Positions 16,988-26,559 of a stretch of 64,000 nt of DNA are shown one piece after another. The notes beneath the pieces are model-generated. The model worked only from the letters and a program-made list of their open reading frames with translations, was not told where the DNA came from and searched no databases. The position numbers were made by a program, and so were the translations under genes. Each line of letters opens with the position of its first letter. Within the stretch, counting starts at the first letter, position 1. The stretch is from Chthonomonadaceae bacterium (GTDB taxonomy: Bacteria > Armatimonadota > Fimbriimonadia > Fimbriimonadales > Fimbriimonadaceae): NCBI GenBank assembly GCA_015709495.1, contig CP054189.1, positions 1 through 64,000 on the forward strand, read 5' to 3'.

Positions 16988-18433
16988 ATGAGCCAACTAA
17001 GCGCCGCGAACGAAATGGCGGAATCGCTAAGGCGCTATCTCGAAGATTCTCAATTGATCCCCAAGGATTCGAAGGTGCTTGTGGGCGTGAGCGGTGGCGC
17101 GGACTCGACCTGCCTCTTGCACTTGCTGCATGCCTTGGGATATGAGGTGGTTGCCGCGCATTTGCATCACGGACAGCGTGCCGAAGGCGCGGACGAGCAA
17201 AGGAAAGTCCGACAGTTCTGCGAGTCGCTCGGAGTCGCCGTGGTCGAAGGATATGCCGATGTGCCTGCCATTGCCAAGCTGCATGGAATCGGGGTCGAAG
17301 AGGCCGGAAGGCGAGCGAGGTACGAGTTCTTCGAGCAGGCGGCGAACCGATTAGGATGCGAGTTGATCGCGACCGCGCACACGAGGTCCGATACCGCCGA
17401 AACCGTGCTTTTTCACCTCGCTCGAGGCTCAGGTCTATCGGGCGTGGCTGGGATTCCTGAGCGAAGGGGGACGATCGTTCGCCCTCTCTTGAGATTTTCT
17501 CGGCGGCAGACGATCGCGTATTGCCAAGAGCTTGGATTCGAGATCGCCGAGGACCCCTCAAATAAAGACCTCTCGCTCTCCAGAGCCAGAATCCGACACC
17601 GGGTCCTGCCCGAACTCGAGAAGGCCCATCCCGGCGCAGAGGCATCGATTGCTCGGTTTGCGGAATCGGCGCGCGGCGACTTGGAGTTCCTCGATAGCGT
17701 TGCCGCCGCGGCGCTCGACCATTGCGCTCACGACCCCAACGGCCCGCTTAGCTTCTTGACGGAGGACTGTGAGATCGTCCTAACCCGAAGCCGACTGCTC
17801 CACCTCCACGAATCGACGCTACGGAGGGGAACGCGAATGGCGGTTCAAGCTCTGGGTGGGGATCTCGATCAGCCGCTCACGTCCCAACTGCTGCAAGCGA
17901 TCCGCACCCAGCCGAAGGCCTCGTTCACTTCGCTCGGCGGCGACGTGGTGGTCGAATGCGAGGGGGACTGGGTCCACTTCCAGAAGGCCCGCATCGACAC
18001 CTTCGACCGACAACCGATCGAGGCTCCAGGCGAAACGGAGTCGCCCCTTTGGAACTGGAGGATGGAGATTCGGGAGGAGGCTGCCCCGGAAACTCAACCC
18101 CGCGACGGCCTGACGTGTTGGCTCGACCCCTCCAAGGTTTCCAACGGCCTTTACGCTCGGACCCTTCTCCCCGGGGAGCGAGGCCAGCCCCTGGGATTCG
18201 AGGGAAGCCGCAAACTGACCGATCTTATAGCGGAGGCGAAACTCACGCAAGCTGCGAGAAAGCGGATTCCTGTGATTTGTGATATGATCGGCCCTGTTTG
18301 GATTCCCGGCGTATGCCTGATGGATCGCGCAGCCGCGCGCGAGCGTATTCAACGAAGTTGGCGTACTTTCTTCGGCCCGTACGGGTCCAACAATCGTCGC
18401 ACAGCCGAAACTACTCGGCCCACAGAAACGTAG
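16988..18433 (+). CDS. tilS: tRNA(Ile)-lysidine synthase TilS
   Basis: 481 residues. The PP-loop ATP-pyrophosphatase motif is VLVGVSGGADSTCLLHLLH near residues 25-43, and TAHTRSDTAET is the second conserved block of TilS. It puts lysine on C34 of the CAU-anticodon tRNA-Ile so that it reads AUA. Extra C-terminal domain (LLPGERGQPLGFEGSRKLTDL) is the typical TilS C-terminal domain. AGGA is 4-7 nt before the ATG. ftsH follows 33 bp downstream, a common neighbourhood in bacteria. Confidence 0.95.
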   Translation: MSQLSAANEMAESLRRYLEDSQLIPKDSKVLVGVSGGADSTCLLHLLHALGYEVVAAHLHHGQRAEGADEQRKVRQFCESLGVAVVEGYADVPAIAKLHGIGVEEAGRRARYEFFEQAANRLGCELIATAHTRSDTAETVLFHLARGSGLSGVAGIPERRGTIVRPLLRFSRRQTIAYCQELGFEIAEDPSNKDLSLSRARIRHRVLPELEKAHPGAEASIARFAESARGDLEFLDSVAAAALDHCAHDPNGPLSFLTEDCEIVLTRSRLLHLHESTLRRGTRMAVQALGGDLDQPLTSQLLQAIRTQPKASFTSLGGDVVVECEGDWVHFQKARIDTFDRQPIEAPGETESPLWNWRMEIREEAAPETQPRDGLTCWLDPSKVSNGLYARTLLPGERGQPLGFEGSRKLTDLIAEAKLTQAARKRIPVICDMIGPVWIPGVCLMDRAAARERIQRSWRTFFGPYGSNNRRTAETTRPTET

Positions 18434-18466
18434 GCTTACACAGACACGCGAAGAGTCGGTGACAGT

Positions 18467-20416
18467 TTGAGCAAACCAGCAAAGTCGTTTTTCCTAATCG
18501 TCCTTTCCTTCATTGCCGCCGTAGCGATCTGGAACCAGTTCGGGGGATCGGGCACGCTTGTGGGCGGCTCGACGGTGAAGCGAATCACGATCTCCGAGAT
18601 GCTGAAGCTCTCGGAGGAGAAGCAAATCGAGTCTTCGGAATGGCAAGGCAGTACGGTCCGAGCCAAGTCAGCCGACGGCCAACTCTTCGAGACGACGGCG
18701 CCTGAGGGCCAACTGGCGTCGAAGCTTTTTGACTCTCTCTCGCAAAACGCCAAGCTCGACTACCAAGGCCCCCCGCCCAGTTCGATCGTCCTGAGCGTTT
18801 TGTCGGTCCTGGCGCTTCCGCTGCTGATTCTGGCGATGATCTACTTCTTGGTCATCCGCCCGATGCACTCCGGCGGCAACCAGGCCCTTAGCTTTGGCAA
18901 GAGCCGGGCTCGCCGGGTTGGAGAAACGACTCCCAAGATCACGTTTGAGGACGTTGCCGGCATCGACGAGGCCCGTCAGGAGCTCTACGAGATCGTCGAT
19001 TTCCTGAAGAACACCAAGAAGTACAGCGCGCTCGGAGCGCGAATCCCCAAGGGCATCCTCCTGACGGGCCCCCCTGGAGTCGGCAAGACCCACCTAGCCC
19101 GCGCCATTGCCGGTGAGGCCGGCGTTCCGTTTTTCCACATCAGCGGGTCGGACTTCGTGGAGATGTTCGTGGGTGTGGGCGCCGCTCGCGTGCGCGACCT
19201 TTTCGAGACCGCCAAGGCGCACCGTCCCAGCCTCGTCTTCATGGATGAAATCGACGCGGTCGGCAGGCAAAGGGGCGCTGGGCTTGGTGGCGGCCACGAC
19301 GAGCGCGAACAAACGTTGAACCAACTGCTCGTCGAAATGGACGGATTTGACCCCAACAGCGGAGTCATCCTGATCGCGGCCACGAACCGCCCCGACGTTC
19401 TCGACCCTGCGCTCTTGCGGCCCGGACGATTCGACCGTCAACTCGTTGTCGATCCTCCCGACGCGGCCGGGCGCGAGGCGATTCTCAAGGTTCACATTCG
19501 CGGCAAACCCCTCGAATCCGATGTCGATCTGAGTTCGCTGGCCAAACGAACGCCCGGATTCACGGGGGCTGATCTCGCCAACATGCTGAACGAGGGAGCC
19601 CTACTCGCTGCCCGCAAGAATCGGTCGAAAATCGCTCAAGACGACCTCGAAGAAGCGCTGGACCGCGTGATTGCGGGACCGCAACGCAAGAGCAAGATCA
19701 TCAGCGACAAAGAGCGTAAGGTGATCGCTTACCACGAGGCGGGACACGCGATCGTCGGTGAACTGCTGGAGAATTGCGACCCCGTTCACAAGGTCACCAT
19801 TCTTCCTCGCGGGCTGTCTTTAGGCTCCACCTGGTCGCTACCTGAAACGGACAAGTACCTCGTGACGAAGGAGGAACTCGTTGACGACATCACTGCACTT
19901 CTCGGAGGCCGCGTTGCCGAGGATCTCACCTTCAACCAGGTGACGACCGGGGCGAGTAGCGACTTGCAGCGCGTGACCCAAATCGCGCGGGCGATGGTTT
20001 GCCAATACGGCATGAGCGAGAAGCTGGGGACTCTGGCCATCGGACGGCGCAGCCACAACCCGTTTCTCGGACGCGATTATGCGATGGATGAGCGGAACTA
20101 CTCGGAAGACGTGGCGAGAATGATCGACGAAGAGGTTCGCGACATCGTCGAGACCTGCCGCAGCCGAGCCGAGGACATTCTTCGGACTCACAGCGAGCAA
20201 CTCGACGCCGTCGTCGAATCGTTGCTGGTTCACGAAACGCTCGACCGTGAGGATTTCCTTGCCGTCATGCGGGGCGAGGAGATCACCGCGAGCAAGCCGC
20301 CTCAAGGCGAGTTGCCTCTGAAGGAATCGGAGGAACCTGATGCGGCGGGCGATGCGTCCAAATCCAAGACGGCGATCACTCCACCGCGTCTCGAACCGGG
20401 AGCGGCGTCGGGATAA
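18467..20416 (+). CDS. ftsH: ATP-dependent zinc metalloprotease FtsH
   Basis: 649 residues. Membrane segment at about residues 6-23, a periplasmic loop, second membrane segment near 105-128, then the AAA+ domain with Walker [18 protein letters not shown] and second region of homology, and the M41 protease domain with HEAGH (H423 and H427 bind zinc). It extracts and degrades membrane and cytosolic proteins. The start is TTG 18467; no in-frame ATG precedes the first membrane helix. It lies directly after tilS. Confidence 0.97.
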   Translation: MSKPAKSFFLIVLSFIAAVAIWNQFGGSGTLVGGSTVKRITISEMLKLSEEKQIESSEWQGSTVRAKSADGQLFETTAPEGQLASKLFDSLSQNAKLDYQGPPPSSIVLSVLSVLALPLLILAMIYFLVIRPMHSGGNQALSFGKSRARRVGETTPKITFEDVAGIDEARQELYEIVDFLKNTKKYSALGARIPKGILLTGPPGVGKTHLARAIAGEAGVPFFHISGSDFVEMFVGVGAARVRDLFETAKAHRPSLVFMDEIDAVGRQRGAGLGGGHDEREQTLNQLLVEMDGFDPNSGVILIAATNRPDVLDPALLRPGRFDRQLVVDPPDAAGREAILKVHIRGKPLESDVDLSSLAKRTPGFTGADLANMLNEGALLAARKNRSKIAQDDLEEALDRVIAGPQRKSKIISDKERKVIAYHEAGHAIVGELLENCDPVHKVTILPRGLSLGSTWSLPETDKYLVTKEELVDDITALLGGRVAEDLTFNQVTTGASSDLQRVTQIARAMVCQYGMSEKLGTLAIGRRSHNPFLGRDYAMDERNYSEDVARMIDEEVRDIVETCRSRAEDILRTHSEQLDAVVESLLVHETLDREDFLAVMRGEEITASKPPQGELPLKESEEPDAAGDASKSKTAITPPRLEPGAASG

Positions 20417-20422
20417 AGGGGA

Positions 20423-20428
20423 TATAAT
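20423..20428 (+). promoter_or_regulatory. Putative -10 element (TATAAT)
   Basis: A perfect TATAAT seven bases after the ftsH stop region, about 55 nt before the TPR gene. It probably gives that gene its own transcript. No clear -35 partner. Confidence 0.45.
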
Positions 20429-20482
20429 GGGCTACGATAGTCCTACCCTCCGGCAACGGGGCGAGGAGTTGAGTGCAAGGGA

Positions 20483-20842
20483 ATGGCTCTGAGCATGGAC
20501 ATCCAGGCAACCTACCAACAGGGCTTCGAGCTCCGGTGCGATGGCCGGTATGCCGAAGCCAAGGTGGAGCTTGCCAAGGTCCTCCAGGCCGACCCGACCC
20601 ACGCCGACGCCCGATGGCAAATGGGGCTGATCCAAGGCTTTGAAGGCGATTTCGACGGCTCCATGTCCACGCTCGCGGAAGTCGTCGCAGCCAACCCGAA
20701 CCACCTGTCCGCGCGATACGATCTCGCCATGACGCAGATGATGCTCGGAATGACCGACGAGGCCGTTTCGAACTTCCGTGAGATTCTCAAGCAGAATCCG
20801 GAGCACGAGAAGGCGCTGCAACAGATCGCGTACTTCCAATAA
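20483..20842 (+). CDS. Small tetratricopeptide-repeat protein
   Basis: 119 residues made of about three TPR units: YQQGFELRCDGRYAEAKVEL, ARWQMGLIQGFEGDFDGSM and ARYDLAMTQMMLGMTDEAVSNF, each with the small/aromatic spacing of a TPR and followed by P..A turns (DPTHADA, NPNHLSA, NPEHEKA). It is likely a protein-protein adaptor; partner unknown. ATG 20483 is chosen, but ATG 20495 has better spacing to AAGGGA and is possible. No signal peptide, so cytoplasmic. Confidence 0.8.
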   Translation: MALSMDIQATYQQGFELRCDGRYAEAKVELAKVLQADPTHADARWQMGLIQGFEGDFDGSMSTLAEVVAANPNHLSARYDLAMTQMMLGMTDEAVSNFREILKQNPEHEKALQQIAYFQ

Positions 20843-20872
20843 TCCCAGGCGCAATCCCCCCTCGCTTGCGGC

Positions 20873-20878
20873 TATCCT
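20873..20878 (+). promoter_or_regulatory. Putative -10 element (TATCCT), leaderless arrangement
   Basis: TATCCT ends 6 nt before ATG 20885, with no Shine-Dalgarno site between. Confidence 0.45.
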
Positions 20879-20884
20879 AATGGA

Positions 20885-23200
20885 ATGGGCGCGCTGAAGC
20901 GGAATTGGGCGTACGTTCTCCTTGCGCTCGCGCCCTTGCTCTTTCTCGGCCCATTGCTGTTTTCCGGCGAAACTCTCGGACCCTTCGACTCCGTTCGTCA
21001 AATGACCCCTTGGGAGGGACCCAAGCCGACCCGGCCTTGGGACGTACTCCAGGCCGACGCCGTGCTCCAGTTCTTCGGCTGGCGGGACCTGGTCTTCGAG
21101 GGCTGGCGCACAGGAGAAGTCCCTCATTGGAACCCGTACCAACTCGCAGGAACCCCGTTGCTGGCCAATTCTCAATCGGGCGCGACGTACCCGTTTCACA
21201 TCCTTGCAGGGGTTCTCCGGCTTCCGACCGGACTCGCGCTCGTTCTGCTCGCTTGGCTTCACCTCGCCCTAGCGGGGATCGGCTGCTTCGCGCTGGCGCG
21301 GCGCTTGGGGGCTTGCGAGTGGGGCGGCGCCGTTTCGGGCCTCGGCTTCTCGTTGAGCGCGTTCCTGCTTTCGTGGGTGGCGTTGGCGAGCGTCCCCACC
21401 ACCCTGTGCTGGATCCCGTGGACCCTGTGCGGCGTTCATGACCTTTTAGCGCACGGCGAACCGAAGAGTCCCCGTGCAGGCAGGGGGTTCCTCCTGCTCG
21501 CAGTGAGCCTAGCGATGCTCCTGCTCGCGGGGCATCTGCAATTCGCGGCGTATGGCGTACTCGCTATTGGCGTTTTTGCAGCAGGGATGGCGGTTGCCGG
21601 TCTGCGAGGTCCAGGTCAAAGGAAGCAGGCTGCGCGGGGGCTTGGAGGACTTGGAATTGCGATGCTCCTAGGCATCTTGATCGCCGCGCCCCAACTCCTG
21701 CCCGTACTGGAGTACTCCAAGTTCTCGCATCGTCGCAACACGCCTACCGCCGAAGGCTACCAAGCCTACGCGGCGGGGGCTATCCAGCCGTTCGAATTGC
21801 TCGCCGCGGTGCATCCAACGCTGCTGGGGAACCCCGCGCTTCCGAATCCCGAAGTGCCGGAGTTCTCCCAGTATTGGCCGGCGTTCGTGAAGCGCGGGGC
21901 CAACTTCGCGGAGTCCGCCGTGGGATTTGGGCCACTGATCGTCGGATTGCTGTTTTGCCTTCGGCTGCGAAGGGGCGATGTCGCGGCGTGGTCGCTGGTG
22001 GCGATAGGGGGCGTCGCTGCGCTCCTCGCACTAGGAACTCCCCTCAATCGGCTCCTCTACTTCGGCTTGCCGGGCTGGTCTTCGACGGGCTCACCGGGGC
22101 GGATTTTCGTGCTCTGCGTGCTGGCCGCCTGTGTTCTTGCCGGGTTAGCCGTTTCGCAGATGAGGCGCGCCAGCTCCGACGTAAGCAGGACGCGCGTCGG
22201 CCTTTCGGCGCTGGCCGTCCTTTTTGCGCTGACCTTCGTGCTTGCTCCCTCGATGTCGGGTTCGCTGCCACGCTGGTCGGCCCTGACCGGAGAGCAGATT
22301 CAAGCGATGGCGCTCCTTTCGCAATCCGAAGGGCTGAGGGGCGGGTTCGCCGCGCTCGTCCTCGCGGGCGTTGCGATCGGCCTGCTCGGACACAAGCGCC
22401 CGTTCGCCGAGTTCGCAATCGTTGTCGCCGCGTTCCTGAGCCCGTGGCTCCTTCTGGGTCCGAGCTTCCTTCCAAGCGGCAAGCCTGACCTCACTTTCGA
22501 GGGTCCTACGGATCGAAGCCAGCGCGTAGCCTTCGTCAATGACGACTGGCACCTCCTCGCGGCCGCGGATGCGCTGGCGCCGCCGAACACAGCAACTCTG
22601 AGTAGGGTTCGCGACTTGGGCGGGTACGACTCACTCCTCCACAAGGAGACGCAACTGCTCCTCGGCGAAATAAGCGGAGGCGACCCCGCTCCCGAGGCCA
22701 ACGGCAACATCGCCTTCGTCAAAAGGACCGCCCGTCCCGAGGCGATGGCCGAAGCAGGCGTGAGCGAGGTGTGGTCGAAGTCCCCACTCGAAGGCTGGGC
22801 AGAGCCCGAAATCGCAAGCGGGTCGTTCGTGAAGTACCGCGTCCCCGGCCCTGGCAGGGCTTCGCTGAACGGCCTGCCCGCTAAGATCACGTCCGAAACG
22901 CTCAACTCCGTCACCGTCGAGGCTGAGGGTCCCGGAAGTCTCGTGCTGAAGGACCGTGCGATCGAAGGATGGGACGTTCGGGTCGGGGGCAAGTCGGGCC
23001 GACTCCAGTCGGGAAGGTGGCTTTCGGTTGAGTTGGGACCTGGGCCGCACGTCGTCGAATTCCGATACGTTTCACCTCGTTGGCGCTTAGGGCTCGCTTG
23101 GGCGGCCATTGGGCTGGCATTACTGGAGCCGCTACGCAGGCTTTTGCGGCGGCTGGATGCGAACCCGGTAACTCCAAGAGCGGAATCCGTTGTAAAATGA
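20885..23200 (+). CDS. Large polytopic membrane protein, YfhO/GT-C-like
   Basis: 771 residues with at least 11 hydrophobic helices in the first 520 residues, then a soluble beta-rich C-terminal part and a final helix. The loop after helix 1 (FGPLLFSGETL-like) and the block QADAVLQFFGWRDLVFEGWRTGEVPHWNPYQLAG match the YfhO family, a GT-C-fold group implicated in glycosylation of surface polymers in Gram-positives. The acidic/aromatic first extracytoplasmic loop would bind a lipid-linked sugar. Substrate unknown. The start is supported by TATCCT 6 nt upstream. Confidence 0.75.
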   Translation: MGALKRNWAYVLLALAPLLFLGPLLFSGETLGPFDSVRQMTPWEGPKPTRPWDVLQADAVLQFFGWRDLVFEGWRTGEVPHWNPYQLAGTPLLANSQSGATYPFHILAGVLRLPTGLALVLLAWLHLALAGIGCFALARRLGACEWGGAVSGLGFSLSAFLLSWVALASVPTTLCWIPWTLCGVHDLLAHGEPKSPRAGRGFLLLAVSLAMLLLAGHLQFAAYGVLAIGVFAAGMAVAGLRGPGQRKQAARGLGGLGIAMLLGILIAAPQLLPVLEYSKFSHRRNTPTAEGYQAYAAGAIQPFELLAAVHPTLLGNPALPNPEVPEFSQYWPAFVKRGANFAESAVGFGPLIVGLLFCLRLRRGDVAAWSLVAIGGVAALLALGTPLNRLLYFGLPGWSSTGSPGRIFVLCVLAACVLAGLAVSQMRRASSDVSRTRVGLSALAVLFALTFVLAPSMSGSLPRWSALTGEQIQAMALLSQSEGLRGGFAALVLAGVAIGLLGHKRPFAEFAIVVAAFLSPWLLLGPSFLPSGKPDLTFEGPTDRSQRVAFVNDDWHLLAAADALAPPNTATLSRVRDLGGYDSLLHKETQLLLGEISGGDPAPEANGNIAFVKRTARPEAMAEAGVSEVWSKSPLEGWAEPEIASGSFVKYRVPGPGRASLNGLPAKITSETLNSVTVEAEGPGSLVLKDRAIEGWDVRVGGKSGRLQSGRWLSVELGPGPHVVEFRYVSPRWRLGLAWAAIGLALLEPLRRLLRRLDANPVTPRAESVVK
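23193..23198 (+). promoter_or_regulatory. Putative -10 element (TAAAAT) for the ClpS-like pair
   Basis: TAAAAT preceded by TG at 23191-23192 overlaps the end of the YfhO-like gene. Leader of about 36 nt before ATG 23242. No -35 seen. Confidence 0.35.
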
Positions 23201-23241
23201 ACTCATCTCGCCGGTCGTGACGGCTGGCGATGCAAGGAATC

Positions 23242-23529
23242 ATGAGTAGAACTTATGCAATTCCAGAACTCATCGACTCCGGCGTAGGATCGGGGCGGTG
23301 GATGGTCGTGATCTTCAATAACGCTTACAACACCGTCGACGAGGTGATAGAGGTGTTGATGCGATCGACGGGCTGTACGCTCGATGAAGCCAGCATCGAA
23401 ACCTGGGAAGCCCACACGTTCGGAAAAGCCCCGGTTCACTTTTCTGACCAAGACGAGTGCGAAATCGTCGCTGCGATGATCTCGTCGATCGGGGTTCGTA
23501 CGCAAGTCCGCCGCGAATGGGAAGACTGA
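23242..23529 (+). CDS. ClpS-like adaptor paralogue 1
   Basis: 95 residues. The segment WMVVIFNNAYNTVDEVIEVL, a central EAHTFGKAPVHF and a final beta strand VRTQVRRE align along the ClpS fold (beta1-helix-helix-beta-helix-beta). ClpS delivers N-degron substrates to ClpAP/ClpCP. Two of its three substrate-pocket positions are altered: the NDD motif is NNA (residues 26-28), while the pocket His is kept (H58). AAGGA lies 5 nt before the ATG. No clp ATPase is encoded in this window. It is followed after 2 bp by a second copy. Confidence 0.75.
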   Translation: MSRTYAIPELIDSGVGSGRWMVVIFNNAYNTVDEVIEVLMRSTGCTLDEASIETWEAHTFGKAPVHFSDQDECEIVAAMISSIGVRTQVRREWED

Positions 23530-23531
23530 GC

Positions 23532-23861
23532 TTGACAAGGCCTCCTCGATGGCGTCTGCATTCGGTACGGGCGGCCTCGCCAGGGACCATCGAGCAACCC
23601 GCCATCGACGACGCTCAGACCGGAGGAAGCGGCGAATGGTCCGTGACGGTCTTCAACAACGAGTACAACACCTACGACGAGGTGATCAACATCCTCATGG
23701 CTGCGACCAGTTGCAGCTTTGAGGAGGCCTGCATCGAAACGTGGGAGATCGACCACCTCGGAAGGTCAGTCGTACACTACGCGTCCGAGCAGGAATGCGA
23801 GCACGTCGCCGGAGTGATTCGAACCATCGGAATCCAAGTATCCGTCGGCCGTGAGCCGTAG
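23532..23861 (+). CDS. ClpS-like adaptor paralogue 2
   Basis: 109 residues from TTG 23532; ATG 23517 inside the first copy is an alternative. The core EWSVTVFNNEYNTYDEVINIL and ACIETWEIDHLGRSVVHY matches copy 1 closely in pattern (both have FNN.YNT.DEVI and CE.VA). Here the NDD motif is NNE and the pocket His position is Asp followed by His. It has an extra N-terminal tail of about 30 residues. Together with copy 1 it looks like a tandem duplication. Role as a protease adaptor with changed specificity is inference. Confidence 0.72.
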   Translation: MTRPPRWRLHSVRAASPGTIEQPAIDDAQTGGSGEWSVTVFNNEYNTYDEVINILMAATSCSFEEACIETWEIDHLGRSVVHYASEQECEHVAGVIRTIGIQVSVGREP

Positions 23862-23958
23862 GTTCGTCCGAGCGGGCCCCCAATGGCCCCAAATTCCGCC
23901 TAATCGTGCGAATGGAACGACCCGATATTTCCGTAGAGTGCGTCAAAGAGAAGAGGTT

Positions 23959-25251
23959 ATGATGAAGTCGATGAGTCGCCGATGGGTCCTGTTTCTGTCC
24001 GCCTTGTGCCTTGCCGTCCCGGCTATGGCGCAAAACGGCGGCGATCCGCCAATGGAATCCGCCACGAAAGAAGCGGTTCTGAGCGCCATTGCGCGGGTGG
24101 TGAAATCGAACGCGTTCGTTCCGGGCAAGGACTTCTCGGGATGGGACGCCTTTCTCGAACAGCACAAGGCCGCCATTACCGAAACGAAGACTCAATCTGA
24201 GTTCGCCCGCGCCGTGAACGAGGAGCTGTCCGAATTCTTCAAGGCCAGCCATATCGTGCTCGTCACTCCTCAGGCGGCCAAGGCTCGCATCGAGCGAAGA
24301 ACTGTGGGAATCGGCATTCTCGTTCAGGCCGAAGAGGACGGCAGCCTGACCGTCGTCAGCGTCTTTGACGACACTCCTGCGAAGGAGATCGGACTCCAGC
24401 CCGGCGATCGAATCGTCGAAGCCGACGGAAAGAAGCTCGAAGGCGTGCCCTCCTTGCTCGGCGAGGAAGGCTCGACCGTGACCATCAAGGTGCTCGTGGG
24501 AGGGAAGGACCCCAAGACGCATGCGGTCACCCGAAGGAAGTACAACAACACGCGGATCGACACGCTTACTTGGGTCCGCGACGATACGGCGCTCCTGAAA
24601 GTCCACACGTTCGACATTAGCTACGACCGCAAGAAGATCGACGCGCTGATGGAAGAAGCTGGCAAGGCGAAAAACTTGATCCTCGACTTGCGATCCAACG
24701 GCGGCGGGGTCGTATTGAACATGCTCCACCTGCTCGGCCATTTCCTCCCTGCCGACACGAAGATCGGTACGTTCATCAACAAGTCAATGGTCAACCGCTT
24801 CGTCGACGAAACCAAGGGCGACCCGACCGACCTCAAGGCGATCGCTTCCTGGTCCAATACCAGCGTTCTCAAACCCGTGCCCCTCAAGTCCGGCCCGTTC
24901 AAAGGCAACGTTGCGGTCTTGATCAACGGAGGATCGGGAAGCGCGTCCGAAATCACCGCGGCCGCCCTCAAGGAAACGCTCAAGTCCCCAGTCGTAGGAA
25001 CCCGGTCCGCAGGGGCCGTGTTGGTCTCTACGATGGCGCCCCTGCCCGAAGGCTGGGTCTTGCAGTTCCCACTGATGGACTACCTCACAGCCCAAGGCGT
25101 GCGGTTAGAGGGCAACGGAATCGAACCCGATGTCGAAGCGCCTTTGACCCGGTTTGGCGAACCTGACGTGGCGATCGATCGGGCGATCGACCTCCTCGCT
25201 CGGATCGAACTCCGAACCCGTCGGGCGGGCTCGCCGCCGCCTACCGAGTAG
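23959..25251 (+). CDS. Secreted S41-family (C-terminal processing) peptidase with PDZ domain
   Basis: 430 residues. Signal peptide ends near AMAQ (about residue 23). A PDZ domain follows the N-terminal helical part (VGIGILVQAEEDGSLTVVSV, LQPGDRIVEADGKKL). The catalytic domain has NLILDLRSNGGG and the Ser block GGSGSASE at residues 324-331, the Tsp/CtpA signature. It would act in the periplasm on C-termini of envelope proteins or as a general protease. The start ATG 23959 has AAGAGG upstream at good spacing. Its last 11 bp overlap the end of the convergent lipoprotein gene. Confidence 0.9.
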   Translation: MMKSMSRRWVLFLSALCLAVPAMAQNGGDPPMESATKEAVLSAIARVVKSNAFVPGKDFSGWDAFLEQHKAAITETKTQSEFARAVNEELSEFFKASHIVLVTPQAAKARIERRTVGIGILVQAEEDGSLTVVSVFDDTPAKEIGLQPGDRIVEADGKKLEGVPSLLGEEGSTVTIKVLVGGKDPKTHAVTRRKYNNTRIDTLTWVRDDTALLKVHTFDISYDRKKIDALMEEAGKAKNLILDLRSNGGGVVLNMLHLLGHFLPADTKIGTFINKSMVNRFVDETKGDPTDLKAIASWSNTSVLKPVPLKSGPFKGNVAVLINGGSGSASEITAAALKETLKSPVVGTRSAGAVLVSTMAPLPEGWVLQFPLMDYLTAQGVRLEGNGIEPDVEAPLTRFGEPDVAIDRAIDLLARIELRTRRAGSPPPTE

Positions 25252-26530
25252 GCTTTTCGGGAAACGGCGACGGTACCGCCCCGGTGGGGATTCCCAACTG
25301 GAACGAGTCCGCGGGAAGCGGTTTCCCGGTACTCAAGTACTCGTAGGTCTGCTCGGAACGAAGGGCCCTCCGCCCGACGCGGTCCCAAAGCGAGAGCGTG
25401 ATCGACGCGGGCAAACCGTCGATGTCTCGCACGGCAAGAGTCGAAAGGCGATGCTCGCCCTTGAGTTCGAGCAAGGTACAGGTCTGGCCACTGAGCGTCA
25501 GGCTTCCCGCCACGCGGATCGACTTCGCGTCGTCCACGAACATCTTGACCGGATTCCGAGCCGTGAGCAACTGAAACACAGGCGGGAGAGTGTCGATCTC
25601 CAGAGACTGGAGGAGTTCGGGAACCTGCTCGCGCTTCGCCGCCGTTCGATACGCCTTTCCGCCGATTCGAGCGACGAGGTTCTTCCCGTCGAAGACCCAC
25701 TCATGATTCTGCGCCTTCACTCGAACTCGGCCCCCGGCGACCCAAACTCGGCCCCGGTTTCCATCGAATTGGATGTCCATTTCTACGTTGTCGAGGTTCG
25801 CGAAGGCCCGGACGGAACGATCTGCGACCACGCGGGCCGCCTCGCTGTCGAACTTCTCACCGCTCTCGGGCTCAGAGAACGAGCCCACCTTGACGGCCTC
25901 TGAAGGGGCGTCGAGGCGAAGAGGCCGAAGAGGACGATAAGCGACGCGCCACTCCAGGTGGCCCGCTTCGGTCGCCAGACGCAGACGCTCCAGCCGCCCT
26001 TGCGGTCCGGCGACAAAGAGCGCTCGTGAGAACCTCGCTTCCTCGCGCGCCGATCGGTACACGCGCGTTCTCGGCCCCTCGATCTGGACGAGCCAATCGT
26101 GGAGTTGACGGAACGGAGTCAAGAACTGAGTCATGGCCTCAGGCTGTGAGAGCGCTTTCACGCCGTCGTCGAGCCCGCCTATGTTCTCCCACAGCGTCGA
26201 AAGAAGGTCACTATCGGGGATCACGATCCGCCGAAGGTGCTCCTTCCGCAGGTAGTCCACCCCCGACAGCGCGCCGCCCTCAAGCAAGTAATCCCTGTGA
26301 AGCCGTGCCGCGCCCTTTTCGTCGAGTTCTAGGACCGTCAGCCGCACCCTCTTGGGGTAATCGTAGTCGAACTGGTAGATCGCAGATTTCCGTACGCCTT
26401 CGAGCTTCGAACTCACGGTGAGATCGAACGCGATCTCAGTTCGAGAGCGCTCCGCCCCAACCATCCGGTCAAAGACCTCGTTGGGTTGAGGGCTGCAAGC
26501 TAACAGGGAGGCGACGAGGGCGATCAGCAC
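25241..26530 (-). CDS. Lipoprotein of unknown function, LolA/DUF2092-like
   Basis: 429 residues. Lipobox LLAC (Cys at residue 12) follows a very short signal peptide. The fold hints at a repeated half-barrel: two segments of the type RVWVAGGRVRVKAQNHEWVF followed by DGKNLVARIGG resemble LolA/LppX-like proteins that bind lipid or lipoprotein. No catalytic residues are apparent. GTG 26530 is supported by TAAGCT ending 6 nt upstream. It ends inside the S41 peptidase gene (11-bp convergent overlap). Confidence 0.7.
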   Translation of the reverse strand: MLIALVASLLACSPQPNEVFDRMVGAERSRTEIAFDLTVSSKLEGVRKSAIYQFDYDYPKRVRLTVLELDEKGAARLHRDYLLEGGALSGVDYLRKEHLRRIVIPDSDLLSTLWENIGGLDDGVKALSQPEAMTQFLTPFRQLHDWLVQIEGPRTRVYRSAREEARFSRALFVAGPQGRLERLRLATEAGHLEWRVAYRPLRPLRLDAPSEAVKVGSFSEPESGEKFDSEAARVVADRSVRAFANLDNVEMDIQFDGNRGRVWVAGGRVRVKAQNHEWVFDGKNLVARIGGKAYRTAAKREQVPELLQSLEIDTLPPVFQLLTARNPVKMFVDDAKSIRVAGSLTLSGQTCTLLELKGEHRLSTLAVRDIDGLPASITLSLWDRVGRRALRSEQTYEYLSTGKPLPADSFQLGIPTGAVPSPFPEKPTR

Positions 26531-26536
26531 GGCTAA

Positions 26537-26542
26537 AGCTTA
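26537..26542 (-). promoter_or_regulatory. Putative -10 element (TAAGCT), leaderless arrangement
   Basis: On the minus strand TAAGCT ends 6 nt before the GTG at 26530. Confidence 0.45.
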
Positions 26543-26559
26543 TCCCACAATCACCGACT

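Noticed and set aside
16812-17645. Upstream extension of the mgtE frame by 278 codons
   Set aside because: It runs antisense into tilS, is Arg/Ser/Pro-rich, and the conserved MgtE start and ribosome site are at 16811.
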